Positions 46,980 to 55,762 are shown, counted from the stretch's first letter. The stretch is DNA of 64,000 nt from Streptomyces sp. CB02400 (GCF_001905725.1 NZ_LIWB01000001.1:989871-1053870); one strand, 5' to 3'. Numbers and translations: made by a program. The notes: generated from the sequence alone by a model not told the origin.

Positions 46980-47406
46980 TCGCGCCCCGGAGGGTTCCGC
47001 CGCCATGATCATGCCGGTCACGCTTGCCGTCATCACCTCCACCTTCCCCGAGGAGCAGCGCGGCAAGGCGATCGGCGTGTGGACCGGCGTCGCCGGGGGA
47101 GGCGGGATCCTGGGCATGTTCCTCGCCGCGCTCCTGGTCGACGTCGCCGACTGGCGCTGGCTGTTCGTCCTGCCGGCGGTCCTGGTCCTCGTGGCCCTGG
47201 CCATGACCTTGAAGTCGGTTCCCGACTCCCGCGAGACCTCGGCCCACCGGTTCGACACCGTCGGCGCCCTGGTCTCCGTGATCGCCGTGACCGGCCTCAT
47301 CTTCGTCCTGCAGGAAGGCCCCGAACGCGGCTGGACCGCCCCAGAGACACTGACCGGCCTGACCGTCGGTCTCGTCCCCTTGGCCACTTCCCGCCTCTCA
47401 CGATGA
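46980..47406 (+). pseudogene. Remnant of a DHA2-type MFS drug exporter
   Basis: The reading frame shows an internal slice of a 14-helix exporter: AAMIMPVTLAVITSTFP, EEQRGKAIGVWTGVAGGGG, ADWRWLFVLPAVLVLVALAM, FDTVGALVSVIAVTGLIFVLQEGPERGW. It lacks the first three or so helices and everything after about helix 7. Upstream in-frame sequence is basic and unrelated. It is a gene fragment left by deletion. Confidence 0.75.
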
Positions 47407-47549
47407 CCCCGCCTGCGCAGGGCGGGCCACGCTCGGCGTGGGGACAGCAGTGGTGCCGGCGGCAGCGGGCACGGTAGCGTGCGGGGAGCGTCGCGTGCTG
47501 GTGGCAGACCGTGTCAGGCATGGAGGCGCCGGATCGAAGGAGGCCGACG

Positions 47550-47585
47550 ATGTACTCGTCGCACCCTTCGCTCTCGCGTGACTGA
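47550..47585 (+). other. Possible 11-codon leader ORF
   Basis: ATG TAC TCG ... TGA encodes MYSSHPSLSRD and has a strong GAAGGAGG site six bases upstream. The hemerythrin gene's GTG lies inside its last codons and has no ribosome binding site of its own, so translation may be coupled. It could also mark a misread start. Confidence 0.35.
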
Positions 47586-48048
47586 GCGCGAGACGACCAG
47601 GCTCGTCGCCTGGAGCCAGGAACTCCGCCGGGTGCACAGCCGACTGCGAGAAGCGTTGTCCGTGACCCGCGCATCCCTTGCCGACGGCACCCCCGGTGAG
47701 GCGGCCACTCGTGAACTGCTGCTGTACTGCCACGGCTTCTGCACGGCTCTCGACGGCCACCACCAGGGCGAAGACCGCACCCTGTTCCCGGCCGTCGCAG
47801 CCGCATACCCGAAGCTGCGCCCGGTGCTGCGCTCGCTCGAGCAGGATCACTCGATGATCGCCCACCTGCTGGGCAGCCTGCGCAACGCTGTCGACCGGGC
47901 CGCACCGCCCGAGGAACTTGACCAGCACCTCGAAGGCATTGCCGCGATCATGGAGAACCACTTCCGCTACGAGGAGCGGCAACTGCTCACCGTGCTCGAA
48001 ACCCTCGAACTGACAGCCGCACCAGAAGGGGCACTGGGCCCGCTGTGA
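47578..48048 (+). CDS. Hemerythrin/HHE-domain protein
   Basis: This 156-residue four-helix protein has a di-iron ligand pattern: RVHSRLREAL, LDGHHQGEDRTLFP, LEQDHSMIAHLL and MENHFRYEERQLLTVL, each with the His/Glu positions expected for HHE proteins. Likely roles are oxygen, NO or redox sensing. GTG at 47578 fits the start of the fold but lacks its own ribosome binding site; see the short frame at 47550. Monocistronic as far as visible. Confidence 0.85.
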   Translation: MTERETTRLVAWSQELRRVHSRLREALSVTRASLADGTPGEAATRELLLYCHGFCTALDGHHQGEDRTLFPAVAAAYPKLRPVLRSLEQDHSMIAHLLGSLRNAVDRAAPPEELDQHLEGIAAIMENHFRYEERQLLTVLETLELTAAPEGALGPL

Positions 48049-48208
48049 CCCTCGACCGGGCAGTGGACGGCGGTGGCGGCCGCCGTCGGATTGATCAGTC
48101 CCGTTGCGCTTCGCGAGATGCCGGTTGTCCGCTTCTGCGGAAGCTTCGGCAGGTGGTTCGCCTGGTCGTGAGAGGAACGGCAGCCCAGGTGACCAGTGAC
48201 GCGGAGCG

Positions 48209-48610
48209 CTAATCGACTCGCACTTCGGTGTTCTGGCAGGCGTGCAGCAGCCAGGTCCCGTTTTCCTGCTTGGTCATGACGTACAGCGGGGCACCCTCCG
48301 TGTCGCCTTCTGCTGAATGGTGGACCTGCCGGACCTTGACGGCCGCCACGTCGGGCCGCAGGAACTGCGTGTGCACTGCCTCGTAGGTGACCTCGCCGTC
48401 CCAGCTCGCGTGGGGCAGGACGGCGCGGGTGAACTCGGCGATCGCCTCGAAGCCGATGAGGACCTTGCCGTGGGCAGTGGTCCAGAGGGCGTCGGGGTGG
48501 AAGAGCGCGAGGAACCCCTCGGCGTCCTTGGCGCGCTGAGCGCGCTCGACGGCGGCCACGACCTGCTCGATGGCCTTGATGTCCGCGGTTTCGGTGTTCA
48601 TGCAGATCAC
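48209..48610 (-). CDS. SgcJ/EcaC-like NTF2-fold protein
   Basis: This 133-residue cone-fold protein has IEQVVAAVERAQRAKDAEGFLALFHPDALWTTAHGKVLIG and a C-terminal TKQENGTWLLHACQNTEV. The family (SnoaL-like) covers small cyclases and oxidoreductase-annotated proteins with varied roles. GTG at 48610 was chosen because GAGG lies seven bases upstream; the ATG three codons later has no such site. No polyketide genes are adjacent, so its role is open. Confidence 0.8.
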   Translation of the reverse strand: MICMNTETADIKAIEQVVAAVERAQRAKDAEGFLALFHPDALWTTAHGKVLIGFEAIAEFTRAVLPHASWDGEVTYEAVHTQFLRPDVAAVKVRQVHHSAEGDTEGAPLYVMTKQENGTWLLHACQNTEVRVD

Positions 48611-48630
48611 TCTGAAACCTCAAGTCGCCT

Positions 48631-48768
48631 TCAGGTCAAGGGCCGCAGCCGTCGAAAACGCCCGGACGAGCCCTGGACGGGCACCTGCCGCACGCCCGCC
48701 ACGGTCCGCTGTGCCTGTATCAGCGCCGCCGCCTCAAGCATGGAGATCGCGATCTGTAGCTGGAGTAT
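48631..48768 (-). pseudogene. Possible C-terminal gene remnant
   Basis: The minus-strand frame ends ...LQLQIAISMLEAAALIQAQ then RTVAGVRQVPVQGSSGRF and RRLRPLT, with a heptad-like helix resembling the tail of a MerR-type regulator. The frame cannot be followed upstream, because a stop and the repeat block at 48792 interrupt it. Identity uncertain. Confidence 0.3.
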
Positions 48769-48791
48769 TCAGGCGGGGGCGGTGCCGCATC

Positions 48792-48955
48792 CGTGCCCGC
48801 GCGCGGGTCGGCGGCCTTCTCGCCGCCCGGTCGGATCACGCCACCGATGTGGTCCGGGAGGCCGGCGCGCGGTCGGGGCGTTCCGTGAGGCGTCCGCATC
48901 GGGGGAACCAGTGTTGCGGCCGTGTGAACGGGCGGGCGGGGGCGGGGCCCTGGCG
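48792..48955. repeat. Direct repeat copy 1 (about 164 bp)
   Basis: This block is nearly identical to 51050-51213, with only scattered substitutions and small indels. Shared runs include GCGCGGGTCGGCGGCC and GTGAGGCGTCCGCATCGGGG. Both copies lie in gene-free gaps that flank the TetR and oxidoreductase pair. The remaining gap to 49240 holds no recognised gene. Confidence 0.8.
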
Positions 48956-49240
48956 TGGGCGTGTGTGCAGGAGGGGGCTGTACGCGAGGAGGGCGGGGAG
49001 CGCGTCGCACCGGGGGCGTCGCCGGGCGGGCCGGAGCCGGGGGATGCGAGGGTCCCGCTTCCCGGTGGGCACCGAGACTTGACGTCCGTCTTGACCGACG
49101 GCTGGCACGGGCAGCGGCAGGACTCCCCTGCATCACAAGGTTGTTGCCGTTGCGGTGCAATGGGCGGGGTCCGGTCCAGGGCCTGTTGGGAAAGCGGAGT
49201 TGCCGGACTGGACGCGCCCTGCGGCAGGTGCCGGGTCAGG

Positions 49241-49921
49241 TCAGGCTCGGGGGACCCGCTGCCGCCGGGAGTCGTCAGCGGCGATCGGGAGGCTGCGCAG
49301 TGTCAGCGCACTCGGCGGAGGCAGCGGCTCGTTGGCCGCGTCGGCGCGGAACGACTGGAGCAGGTAGGCCACCAGGCGCCGGGACGCCGCGCCGTCACCC
49401 GGCAGGGCGGTCACCAGGGCGCAGTGTGCCAACAGGACCATGGCGAGGTCGGAAGGGTGGAAGTCGGCCCGCAGGGCGCCCGACGCCTGGGCCCTGCGTA
49501 CCAGGGTCGTGAAGTCCCGCTCGGCTCGTTGCCGGGACCGCGCGTGTTCCGACGTGCTTTCCGGGAAGGCCGCGACGAACGCGGCCGGGAACCCGCGTTC
49601 CTCCCGTTGCAGGGCGCAGACTGTCTCGACCAGTCGCTGGAATCCCTGCCACGGATCGGGGGCGGCCAGAGCCTCGGCGAGCGCTCGCACACAGGTCTCC
49701 ATCTGCTGCGCGAACGCGCCCTGCACCAGGGCGTCCCGGGTCGGGAAATGCCGGTACAGCGTCGCCACGCCGACTCCGGCCCGACGGGCCACGGTCGCCA
49801 TCGGGGCGTCGATCCCGTGCTCCGCGAAGACCGCGCGGGCGGCGACGAGGACGCGCTCCCGGTTGCGCCGGGCGTCCGCCCGCAGTCCGCCCCGGGCTGC
49901 GATCCGAGAGGATTCCACCAT
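49241..49921 (-). CDS. TetR-family transcriptional regulator
   Basis: This 226-residue regulator has an N-terminal helix-turn-helix (about residues 20-65; RVLVAARAVFAEHG, VARRAGVGVATLYRHF) and a helical C-terminal ligand domain. It is divergent from an NADPH-type oxidoreductase gene across 101 bp, the usual layout for a repressor that controls its neighbour. ATG at 49921 places the helix-turn-helix at the normal distance. Confidence 0.88.
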   Translation of the reverse strand: MVESSRIAARGGLRADARRNRERVLVAARAVFAEHGIDAPMATVARRAGVGVATLYRHFPTRDALVQGAFAQQMETCVRALAEALAAPDPWQGFQRLVETVCALQREERGFPAAFVAAFPESTSEHARSRQRAERDFTTLVRRAQASGALRADFHPSDLAMVLLAHCALVTALPGDGAASRRLVAYLLQSFRADAANEPLPPPSALTLRSLPIAADDSRRQRVPRA

Positions 49922-50022
49922 CACTGCCTCTCGCTTCGGCTCCAAACGGACGATCGCGTCCACTTGAGAGCCTACCGTCGGTGTCGGTTCCTTGTACGAC
50001 GACCGGCGACGAAGGCGGAACG

Positions 50023-50988
50023 ATGAACGACCGCATGATGAAAGCCGTGCTCTACGACCGCTACGGCGGCCCCGACGTGCTGTACCTGGGCCGCGTGCCA
50101 CGCCCCGAGCCGGCCGCCGGCGAGGTGCTGGTGAAGGTACGCGCGTTCAGCGTCAACGGCGGTGAACTGGCAGCCCGTGCCGGCCGCCTCCGCCTCGTGA
50201 CCGGCCGGAGATTCCCCAAGCGCGTCGGCCTGGACTTCACCGGCGAGGTCGCCGCATCGGGTGCCGGCGTCACACGGCTCGCGGACGGCGACCGCGTATG
50301 GGGAGTCCTGGGCCGCACCTCAGGGTTCGGCAGCGCCGCCGAGTACGTGACCGTGCCCGCCGAGCGGATCGGCCGGCTCCCTGACGGCCTTGACCTGGTG
50401 GACGCCGCCGCGCTGCCGGTGGCCACCACAGCCGTCACCGCCCTGCGGGACAGAGCCGGGCTGCGCCCCGGCGAACGACTCCTCGTCCGGGGCGCGGCGG
50501 GCGGCGTCGGCAACGCCGCCGTCCAGCTCGGACGGGCGTACGGCGCCGAGGTCACGGCCCTCGCCCGTGCGGCCAACCTCGACTTCGTGCGCGGGCTCGG
50601 CGCGCACAGGGCCGTCGACCACCGGGGCGTGCGGCCGGCGGAACTGGGCCGCTTCGACGTGGTCCTGGACACCGTGGGCACCGACCCGTGGGCCTTCCGC
50701 CGCCTGCTGAATCCCGGCGGGCGCATGGTCACCATCGCCTTCGACCTGAAACGGCCCGCGGCATCGCTCGGCTACATCGCGGCCAGCACGGCCCACGGGC
50801 GTGGCCGGGTGCGCTTCTTCAGCGGCAACCCCACGCGGGCGGACTTCGACGACCTCGCCCGCCATGTGGCCGAGGGCAAGCTGAGCCCCGCGGTGGACAC
50901 GGTCTTCCCCCTGGAGGAGACTGCGGCGGCCCACCAGGCGCTGGAAGCGGGCGGCGTCCAGGGCAAGTACGTGGTCAGGGTCGCGTAG
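50023..50988 (+). CDS. Zinc-free MDR oxidoreductase (quinone reductase-like)
   Basis: This 321-residue medium-chain dehydrogenase/reductase has an N-terminal GroES-like domain (MKAVLYDRYGGPDVLYL, VGLDFTGEVAASGAGVT) and a Rossmann domain with RGAAGGVGNAAVQLGRAYG, C-terminal HQALEAGGVQGKYVVRV. Structural and catalytic zinc cysteines are absent, so NADPH-dependent quinone or enone reduction is likely. It is probably controlled by the divergent TetR protein. Confidence 0.87.
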   Translation: MNDRMMKAVLYDRYGGPDVLYLGRVPRPEPAAGEVLVKVRAFSVNGGELAARAGRLRLVTGRRFPKRVGLDFTGEVAASGAGVTRLADGDRVWGVLGRTSGFGSAAEYVTVPAERIGRLPDGLDLVDAAALPVATTAVTALRDRAGLRPGERLLVRGAAGGVGNAAVQLGRAYGAEVTALARAANLDFVRGLGAHRAVDHRGVRPAELGRFDVVLDTVGTDPWAFRRLLNPGGRMVTIAFDLKRPAASLGYIAASTAHGRGRVRFFSGNPTRADFDDLARHVAEGKLSPAVDTVFPLEETAAAHQALEAGGVQGKYVVRVA

Positions 50989-51049
50989 AACCCCTGTGAA
51001 GGTGCTGGTCACAACCACTCGTCGACGGCCGCTACGAGCACCGTCGAGC

Positions 51050-51213
51050 CGTGGCCCGCGCGCGGGTCGGCGGCCTCCTCGCCGCCCGGTCGGACCGTGC
51101 CGCCGCCGATGTCGTCCGGGAGGCCGGCGCCCGGTCGGGGCATCCCGTGAGGCGTCCGCATCGGGGGAACCGATGCCGCGGCCGCGTGAACGGGCGGGGG
51201 CGGGGTTCTGGCG
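51050..51213. repeat. Direct repeat copy 2 (about 164 bp)
   Basis: Second copy of the block at 48792-48955, in the same orientation. It starts 61 bp after the oxidoreductase stop. About half of the differences fall at third positions of a plus-strand frame (ARVGGLLAARSD...REAGARSG), so a decayed coding origin is possible. Confidence 0.8.
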
Positions 51214-51255
51214 CGCCGGGGCGAGTGGTGCGGGCAGACGTCACCTGCCGGGACG

Positions 51256-52080
51256 CTATGCCTTCCGGGCCAGCCCGGCGACGATGAGGCGTTCCCAGAC
51301 GGTGAGCTCCCGTTCCGCGCCGCCGACGCCCCACGGGTTGCCGCCGACCGTGCCGGGACGCCACAGGGGCGCGGGGACGATCCCGGGATCGAGGATCTCC
51401 AGGCCGTCCAGCAAGGAGGCGATTTCCTCGTCGGTGCGCCACCGGCCGCGGCCGAAGGTCCGCTGGAGGACCCGCTCGGCCTCCGCGGTCTCCGGGTTGT
51501 CGCCGGAACGGAAGTGGCTGACGAAGAAGTGGCTCCCGGAGGGCACGTGGTCACGCCAGTGGCGGACGATCCCGGCCGGGTCCTCCGCGTCGTTGACGTG
51601 GTGGAGGACGGCGCTGAGGACGACGGCGACGGGACGGTCGAAGTCGATCAGTTCCAGGGTGTCCGGGTGGGTGCGGACGCCCTCGGGGTCGCGCACGTCG
51701 GCCCGGACGACCCGGGTCCGGTCGTTCTGCTCCAGCAGCGCACAGCCGTGGACCAGCACCTGGGGGTCGTTGTCGACGTACACGATCCGTGACTCCGGGG
51801 CGTGCCGCTGCGCGACCTGGTGGACGTTGTCGACGGTCGGCAGACCACTGCCCAGGTCGATGAACTGCCGCACGCCGGTGGTCGTCACGATCTGCGCGAT
51901 CGCCCGCGTCAGGGCCGCGCGGTTGGCGAAGGCGATGGCCACCGAACCGGGGAGGTCCCGGAAGAACACGTCACCGACCTGCCGGTCGACGGCGTAGTTG
52001 TCCTTGCCGCCGAGCAGGTAGTCGTAGACGCGGGCGATGCTGGGCCTGGTGGAGTCGATGGAGGAGCCTTCAACCGTCAT
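51256..52080 (-). CDS. DUF574-type SAM-dependent methyltransferase
   Basis: This 274-residue member of an actinobacterial methyltransferase family (Methyltransf_19) has the signature YDYLLGGKDNYAVDR near the N-terminus, SAM-binding FIDLGSGLPT, VYVDNDPQVLVHG, and VVLSAVLHHV. Streptomycetes carry many paralogues whose substrates are mostly unknown. The ATG at 52080 has GGGGAAGG eight bases upstream; the ATG at 52089 would be too close. Confidence 0.88.
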   Translation of the reverse strand: MTVEGSSIDSTRPSIARVYDYLLGGKDNYAVDRQVGDVFFRDLPGSVAIAFANRAALTRAIAQIVTTTGVRQFIDLGSGLPTVDNVHQVAQRHAPESRIVYVDNDPQVLVHGCALLEQNDRTRVVRADVRDPEGVRTHPDTLELIDFDRPVAVVLSAVLHHVNDAEDPAGIVRHWRDHVPSGSHFFVSHFRSGDNPETAEAERVLQRTFGRGRWRTDEEIASLLDGLEILDPGIVPAPLWRPGTVGGNPWGVGGAERELTVWERLIVAGLARKA

Positions 52081-52463
52081 GGCGGCCATCCTTCCCCGTG
52101 ACGTCGCCCGCCCACCGGCGTTCCGGTATCCCGGGCGGACGGATTCCGAGGCCGCGTCGGCCCGGCCCGCGACCGCGCGGGGACGGTCGCCCGGCCGCCG
52201 GTACGGTCGGCTGCGACGAAGGCGCCGTGGAGGTCGGGGAACCCGGAAGCGCGCCGGTTCGCCACCGGCGGGGCGGGCGGGCGATGTTCGGCTTTCAGTC
52301 GTCCAGTTCGGCCTAGGCGGACCCGCTGCTCCCCCCCCATGAGCTGACGTGCGTGTGTTCCCCGGCCCCGGCTCCGGGGCGCGGGTGAGCGCGTGCCCCT
52401 CGCCTGATCAGACATCGAACCGCAGGACGGAACCGGAATCCCGGTGTGCCAGGATCTGCTGCT
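52081..52463. other. Intergenic stretch with no recognised gene
   Basis: About 383 bp between divergent genes. It is GC-rich, with CCCCCCCC at about 52331-52340. No convincing coding frame, repeat or RNA gene was seen; it must hold the promoters for both flanking genes. Confidence 0.4.
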
Positions 52464-53033
52464 GTGACGGATGACGACCCCCTCGCCGGCCTGGACGATG
52501 TGCCCTGGGCCCGGCTCCAGCACGCCTACGGCATGGCCGACGACGTCCCCGGACACCTCCGGGCGATGCAGGCGGGCACGGGGGAGGGTCAGCACTCGCC
52601 GGGTGCGCGGCTCGCGAACCACATCGTGCACCAGGGCACGCGATCGCAGGCCGCGGTGTACACCGTTCCGTTCCTCGTACGGATGGCACTCGACCCGAGA
52701 ACGGCCGACAGGCACGGGTGCGTCGGACTGCTGACCGCCATCGCGATCGGACTGGACAACAACCACCTGCCGAACGGCTACGACCCTCGGGAAGACCGCG
52801 CCCACCTGGCGGAGCTGCGCGGCGAAGCCGACGACCGGGCCCGGTGGATCGCCGAAGCGGCGGACGACGAGCAGCGCAGACAGCGTGAGGGGAGCTGCGC
52901 GCAGGCGCTCATCGACGCCGAAGCGGTGGTGCGTTCCTACGACGCCGTCCGGGAAGTACTTCCCGCACTCGCCACCCTGCTGACCTCTGGCAGCCCCGAA
53001 CTGCGGGCCGCGACGGCGAACCTGCTGGCGTGA
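52464..53033 (+). CDS. Hypothetical helical protein, possibly truncated
   Basis: This 189-residue acidic helical protein starts at GTG (VTDDDPLAGLDDVPWARLQHAYG). It contains SQAAVYTVPFLVRMAL and EVLPALATLLTSGSPELRAATANLLA, which look like HEAT-type helix pairs. The product stops right after a repeat-like segment, and a decayed methylase fragment begins within 20 bp, so it may have lost its C-terminus. No specific family recognised. Confidence 0.6.
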   Translation: MTDDDPLAGLDDVPWARLQHAYGMADDVPGHLRAMQAGTGEGQHSPGARLANHIVHQGTRSQAAVYTVPFLVRMALDPRTADRHGCVGLLTAIAIGLDNNHLPNGYDPREDRAHLAELRGEADDRARWIAEAADDEQRRQREGSCAQALIDAEAVVRSYDAVREVLPALATLLTSGSPELRAATANLLA

Positions 53034-53049
53034 TTCCCCGAGTCCGCGG

Positions 53050-53925
53050 CGACGTCGGTTCCGCTGTTGCAGGCGTTCGTCGCCGATGAGGCGGCCCCGG
53101 CCACCGCCTCCGACAACGGGAAGCGTTCCGGAGTCGTCCCCAGCCGGCCGCCCTTCTTCAGACGCTCGGCGGAGTACACCTCCCGACGCCCGCCGATCGG
53201 CGGGTTGCCGCGCCGCAGGTGTAGCCCGGACCACGGCGCCTCCATCCCGGGATGCATGGTGTCGAGCCACAGCGACACCTCCGCCCGCTCCACCGCCGTG
53301 TTGTTGAGGTCCACGCCGTAGGAGTCGTGCGGCGCGATGTACGCCTCGGTCTTCTGCGACTCGGCCGCGTACTTCTCCGTGTCGATCGCGACGCCCAACT
53401 CGTCCTGCCGCCGCGGATACTCCGCCGCGACCTGGTCGACCGCCTCGTTGAGGAACGCGCCCGGGCCGAGCGCCGGCTCGCAGATCCTCCAGTCCAGCGG
53501 CTCGCGCGCCTCGGTGACCGTGTCGTCCTGATCCGGCCGGTGCTGCAACGCGAGCTGGACCGTCACCCGGATCAGTGACTCCGGCGTGTAGTACGAGGCC
53601 GACGTCTGACGGTTCCGCCCCGACAGCCGGTACACGAACGCACCGCCCGCGGCGAGACCGGAACCGCACGCAGCACCTTCGGCGCCCCGCCCCGAGCCAG
53701 GTGACACCGTGGCCGTGCGCCACTCGCGGCCGAAGCCCCCGGGACCCCGGCCGCCGCGTCGTTCGCCTGCTTCACCAGGTCGTCGTCGGGCAGCGCGAGC
53801 AGACCGGTGACGGCCCGCTCACGGAGACGCAGGGTGGTGCGCAGCTCCCCGCTGGGCGTGGCCGCCGTGTGCTTGTCCGTGGGAGGCGAGCCGGACGCGG
53901 ACCTCCTCCAGGTCGTACAGCGGGC
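53050..53925 (-). pseudogene. Decayed N6-adenine DNA methylase fragment
   Basis: Minus-strand frames show the middle of a large DNA methylase: VYRLSGRNRQTSASYYTPES, WRICEPALGPGAFLNEAVDQ (SAM motif I), EKYAAESQKTEAYIAPHDSY, GVDLNNTAVERAEVSLWLDT and HPGMEAPWSGLHLRRGN. Upstream, LRERAVTGLLALPDDDLVKQ and YDLEEVRVRL occur in other frames, showing frameshifts. The catalytic NPPY region and both ends are missing. Such methylases occur in BREX/DISARM-like defence loci; this is a remnant. Confidence 0.75.
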
Positions 53926-54238
53926 CGCTGTCCGTGCCGCCCGAGGGCGCGGGGGAGTCGTCGTGCCGGCGACGCCAGTTGCTGACGGTGGCGCGCGTGT
54001 CCGCCGGGGCGGGGGATCTGCTCGCCCACCTGCGCCGGGGCCCGGTCGGAGCAGTCGGCGTGTTCCCGTCCGTCCCGGCTCCGTGGGCGTTTGTCCCATG
54101 CGCGGGCCGGACATTCGCCCGGTGTGCGCAGTGGCCCTTGCCCGTCGAGACGGCCGGAGACGCTCACCTAGATTCGACACCGGCGGTCGGCGAGGCGAAA
54201 GCCGGTACGGCAGGAACCGGCCCGGTGAAAACCGTCGT
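53926..54238. other. Gene-free stretch before the polyketide genes
   Basis: About 313 bp with no convincing coding frame. The right end (54190-54238) becomes less GC-rich and contains CGGTGAAAACCGTCG, leading into the heptamer repeats and probable promoter of the first polyketide gene. Confidence 0.4.
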
Positions 54239-54267
54239 ATTCCGCTCGCATTCCGCTCGCATTCCGC
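54239..54267 (+). promoter_or_regulatory. Three heptamer repeats at 11-bp spacing (SARP-like site)
   Basis: ATTCCGC occurs at 54239-54245, 54250-54256 and 54261-54267, separated each time by TCGC. An AGTGAGAATTT stretch that could supply a -10 element follows. Heptameric direct repeats spaced by 4 bp just upstream of a -10 are the known binding geometry of SARP activators of antibiotic clusters. The start codon of the first gene is 36 bp downstream. No SARP gene is in the window. Confidence 0.5.
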
Positions 54268-54302
54268 AGTGAGAATTTCCCCGGTGAAAAGAAGGGTGTC
54301 GG

Positions 54303-54734
54303 ATGAAACGCGTGCACCGGACACAGGTGAAGGCCGAAATCGTACGGGAGCCGGGTGCCAAGGAGACGACCCACCGCAAGCTCATCGACACGCCGGACGG
54401 TGCCGACCGGTTCGTCCTCACGGAGTTCGAGGTGGCGCCGAACGGTTCCACCCCGCCCCACTTCCACGAGTGGGAGCACGAGATCTACGTGATCGAAGGC
54501 TCCATGGGCCTCGTCATGCCCGACCAGGGCCGCACCGAGCAGGTCGGCCCCGGAGACGCCATCTTCATCCCGCGCAACGAGCCGCACGGCTTCGTGACCG
54601 GACCCGACCAGACCTGCCGGTTCCTGGTCGTCGCCCCCACCGAGCGGCCCCCGGTGCGCAACGTCTTCCTCTCCGAGGACCCCTACGAGTACACCCAGCT
54701 GCCCGAGTACACCAGCCTCCTGGAGGGCAAGTGA
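54303..54734 (+). CDS. Cupin-domain protein of the polyketide cluster
   Basis: This 143-residue single cupin has metal-binding histidines in PHFHEWEHEIYVIEG and NEPHGF. Cupins in aromatic polyketide clusters act as cyclases, oxygenases or isomerases; which applies here is not clear. It is the first gene after the heptamer repeats, with AAGAAGGG before the ATG, and it overlaps the next gene by 4 bp. Confidence 0.85.
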   Translation: MKRVHRTQVKAEIVREPGAKETTHRKLIDTPDGADRFVLTEFEVAPNGSTPPHFHEWEHEIYVIEGSMGLVMPDQGRTEQVGPGDAIFIPRNEPHGFVTGPDQTCRFLVVAPTERPPVRNVFLSEDPYEYTQLPEYTSLLEGK

Positions 54735-55762
54735 CCACCACGGCGCCTACCCGGGAGGACTCCTCCCGGGTCCACTCCATCCTGACCGCCTACCTCCAGT
54801 CGAAGGCGGTGTTCACCGCCCTCGACCTGGGCGTCTTCGAAGCCCTGGACAAGGCGCCGCACACCGTGGAGGACCTGGCCGGCCGGCTCGGCCTCAGCCC
54901 GCGCCCCACCCGGGCGCTCCTCGTCGCGCTCAAGGGCCTGGACCTCGTGCGCGCCGAGGGCGGGACGTACCGCAACAGCGAGGAGGCCGACCGCTACCTG
55001 GTCGCCGGGCGGCCCGACTACATGGGCGGCTTCGCCGAGCACCAGGACTCCCACTTCGGTCACTTCGCCCGGCTCGACGAGGCCGTACGCACCAACGCCT
55101 CGCTCAACCAGCGGGTGCTGAAGAAGGGGTACCGCGACCAGGGCGCCGCGACCGGCGAGGGCCGCGAGGGCACCGGCCGGCTCATCCAGGCCATGCGGGT
55201 CAGCTCCCGCCTCCAGGCGGACAGGCTGGCCGCCGCCGCGCCCCTGGACGACGTGCGCCACGTCATCGACCTGGGCTGTGGCTCCGGCGACTACTCCATC
55301 GCGCTCGCCAAGCGCCACCCCGGGCTGCGCGTCACCTCCCTCGACTACCCCGCCGTCACCGACCTGGCCCGCGCCAACGTGAAGGAGGCCGGGCTCGAGG
55401 ACCGGATCGAGGTCGTGCCCGCCGACATCATGGAGGACGCCTGGCCCGAGAGCGACGCCGTCCTCCTCTCCCACGTCCTCGACGGTTACGGCCCCGAGCG
55501 CGCCGCGCACCTGGTGAAGCGGATCCACGCCCACCTCCCCGACGGCGGGCGGCTGCTGGTGCACTCCCACATGCCGTCGCTCGCCTCCGGGCTCTTCCCC
55601 TCCATGTTCGGGCTGATCCTGCTGGTCAACACCGAGGAGGGCGAGGTCCGGGACGTCGACGAGATCCGCTCCTGGGTGGACGCCGCCGGATTCCGGGACG
55701 TGGAGACCGGGAACGTGTCGGCGCTGTCCGGGCTGCTCGTCGCGACGAAGGGCTCCGGGTGA
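54731..55762 (+). CDS. Class I O-methyltransferase (dimerisation domain type)
   Basis: This 343-residue enzyme has an N-terminal winged-helix dimerisation domain (TAYLQSKAVFTALDLGVFEAL) and a C-terminal SAM domain (VIDLGCGSGDYSIALAKRHP, VTSLDYP, LLSHVLDGYGPE). The layout is that of polyketide O-methyltransferases. It uses a GTG start at a GTGA overlap with the cupin gene and overlaps the next methyltransferase in the same way. Confidence 0.88.
   Translation: MTTTAPTREDSSRVHSILTAYLQSKAVFTALDLGVFEALDKAPHTVEDLAGRLGLSPRPTRALLVALKGLDLVRAEGGTYRNSEEADRYLVAGRPDYMGGFAEHQDSHFGHFARLDEAVRTNASLNQRVLKKGYRDQGAATGEGREGTGRLIQAMRVSSRLQADRLAAAAPLDDVRHVIDLGCGSGDYSIALAKRHPGLRVTSLDYPAVTDLARANVKEAGLEDRIEVVPADIMEDAWPESDAVLLSHVLDGYGPERAAHLVKRIHAHLPDGGRLLVHSHMPSLASGLFPSMFGLILLVNTEEGEVRDVDEIRSWVDAAGFRDVETGNVSALSGLLVATKGSG

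Noticed and set aside
48720..48899. Small minus-strand ORF starting MRTPHG, with a similar ORF at 51009-51161, as a conserved small-protein pair
   Set aside because: The similarity is explained by the underlying DNA repeat. Most differences between copies change the amino acid in this frame, and the C-termini are unrelated.
53050..53925. Functional BREX or DISARM defence locus
   Set aside because: Only a frameshifted middle piece of a methylase is present; no helicase, phosphatase or other system genes flank it.
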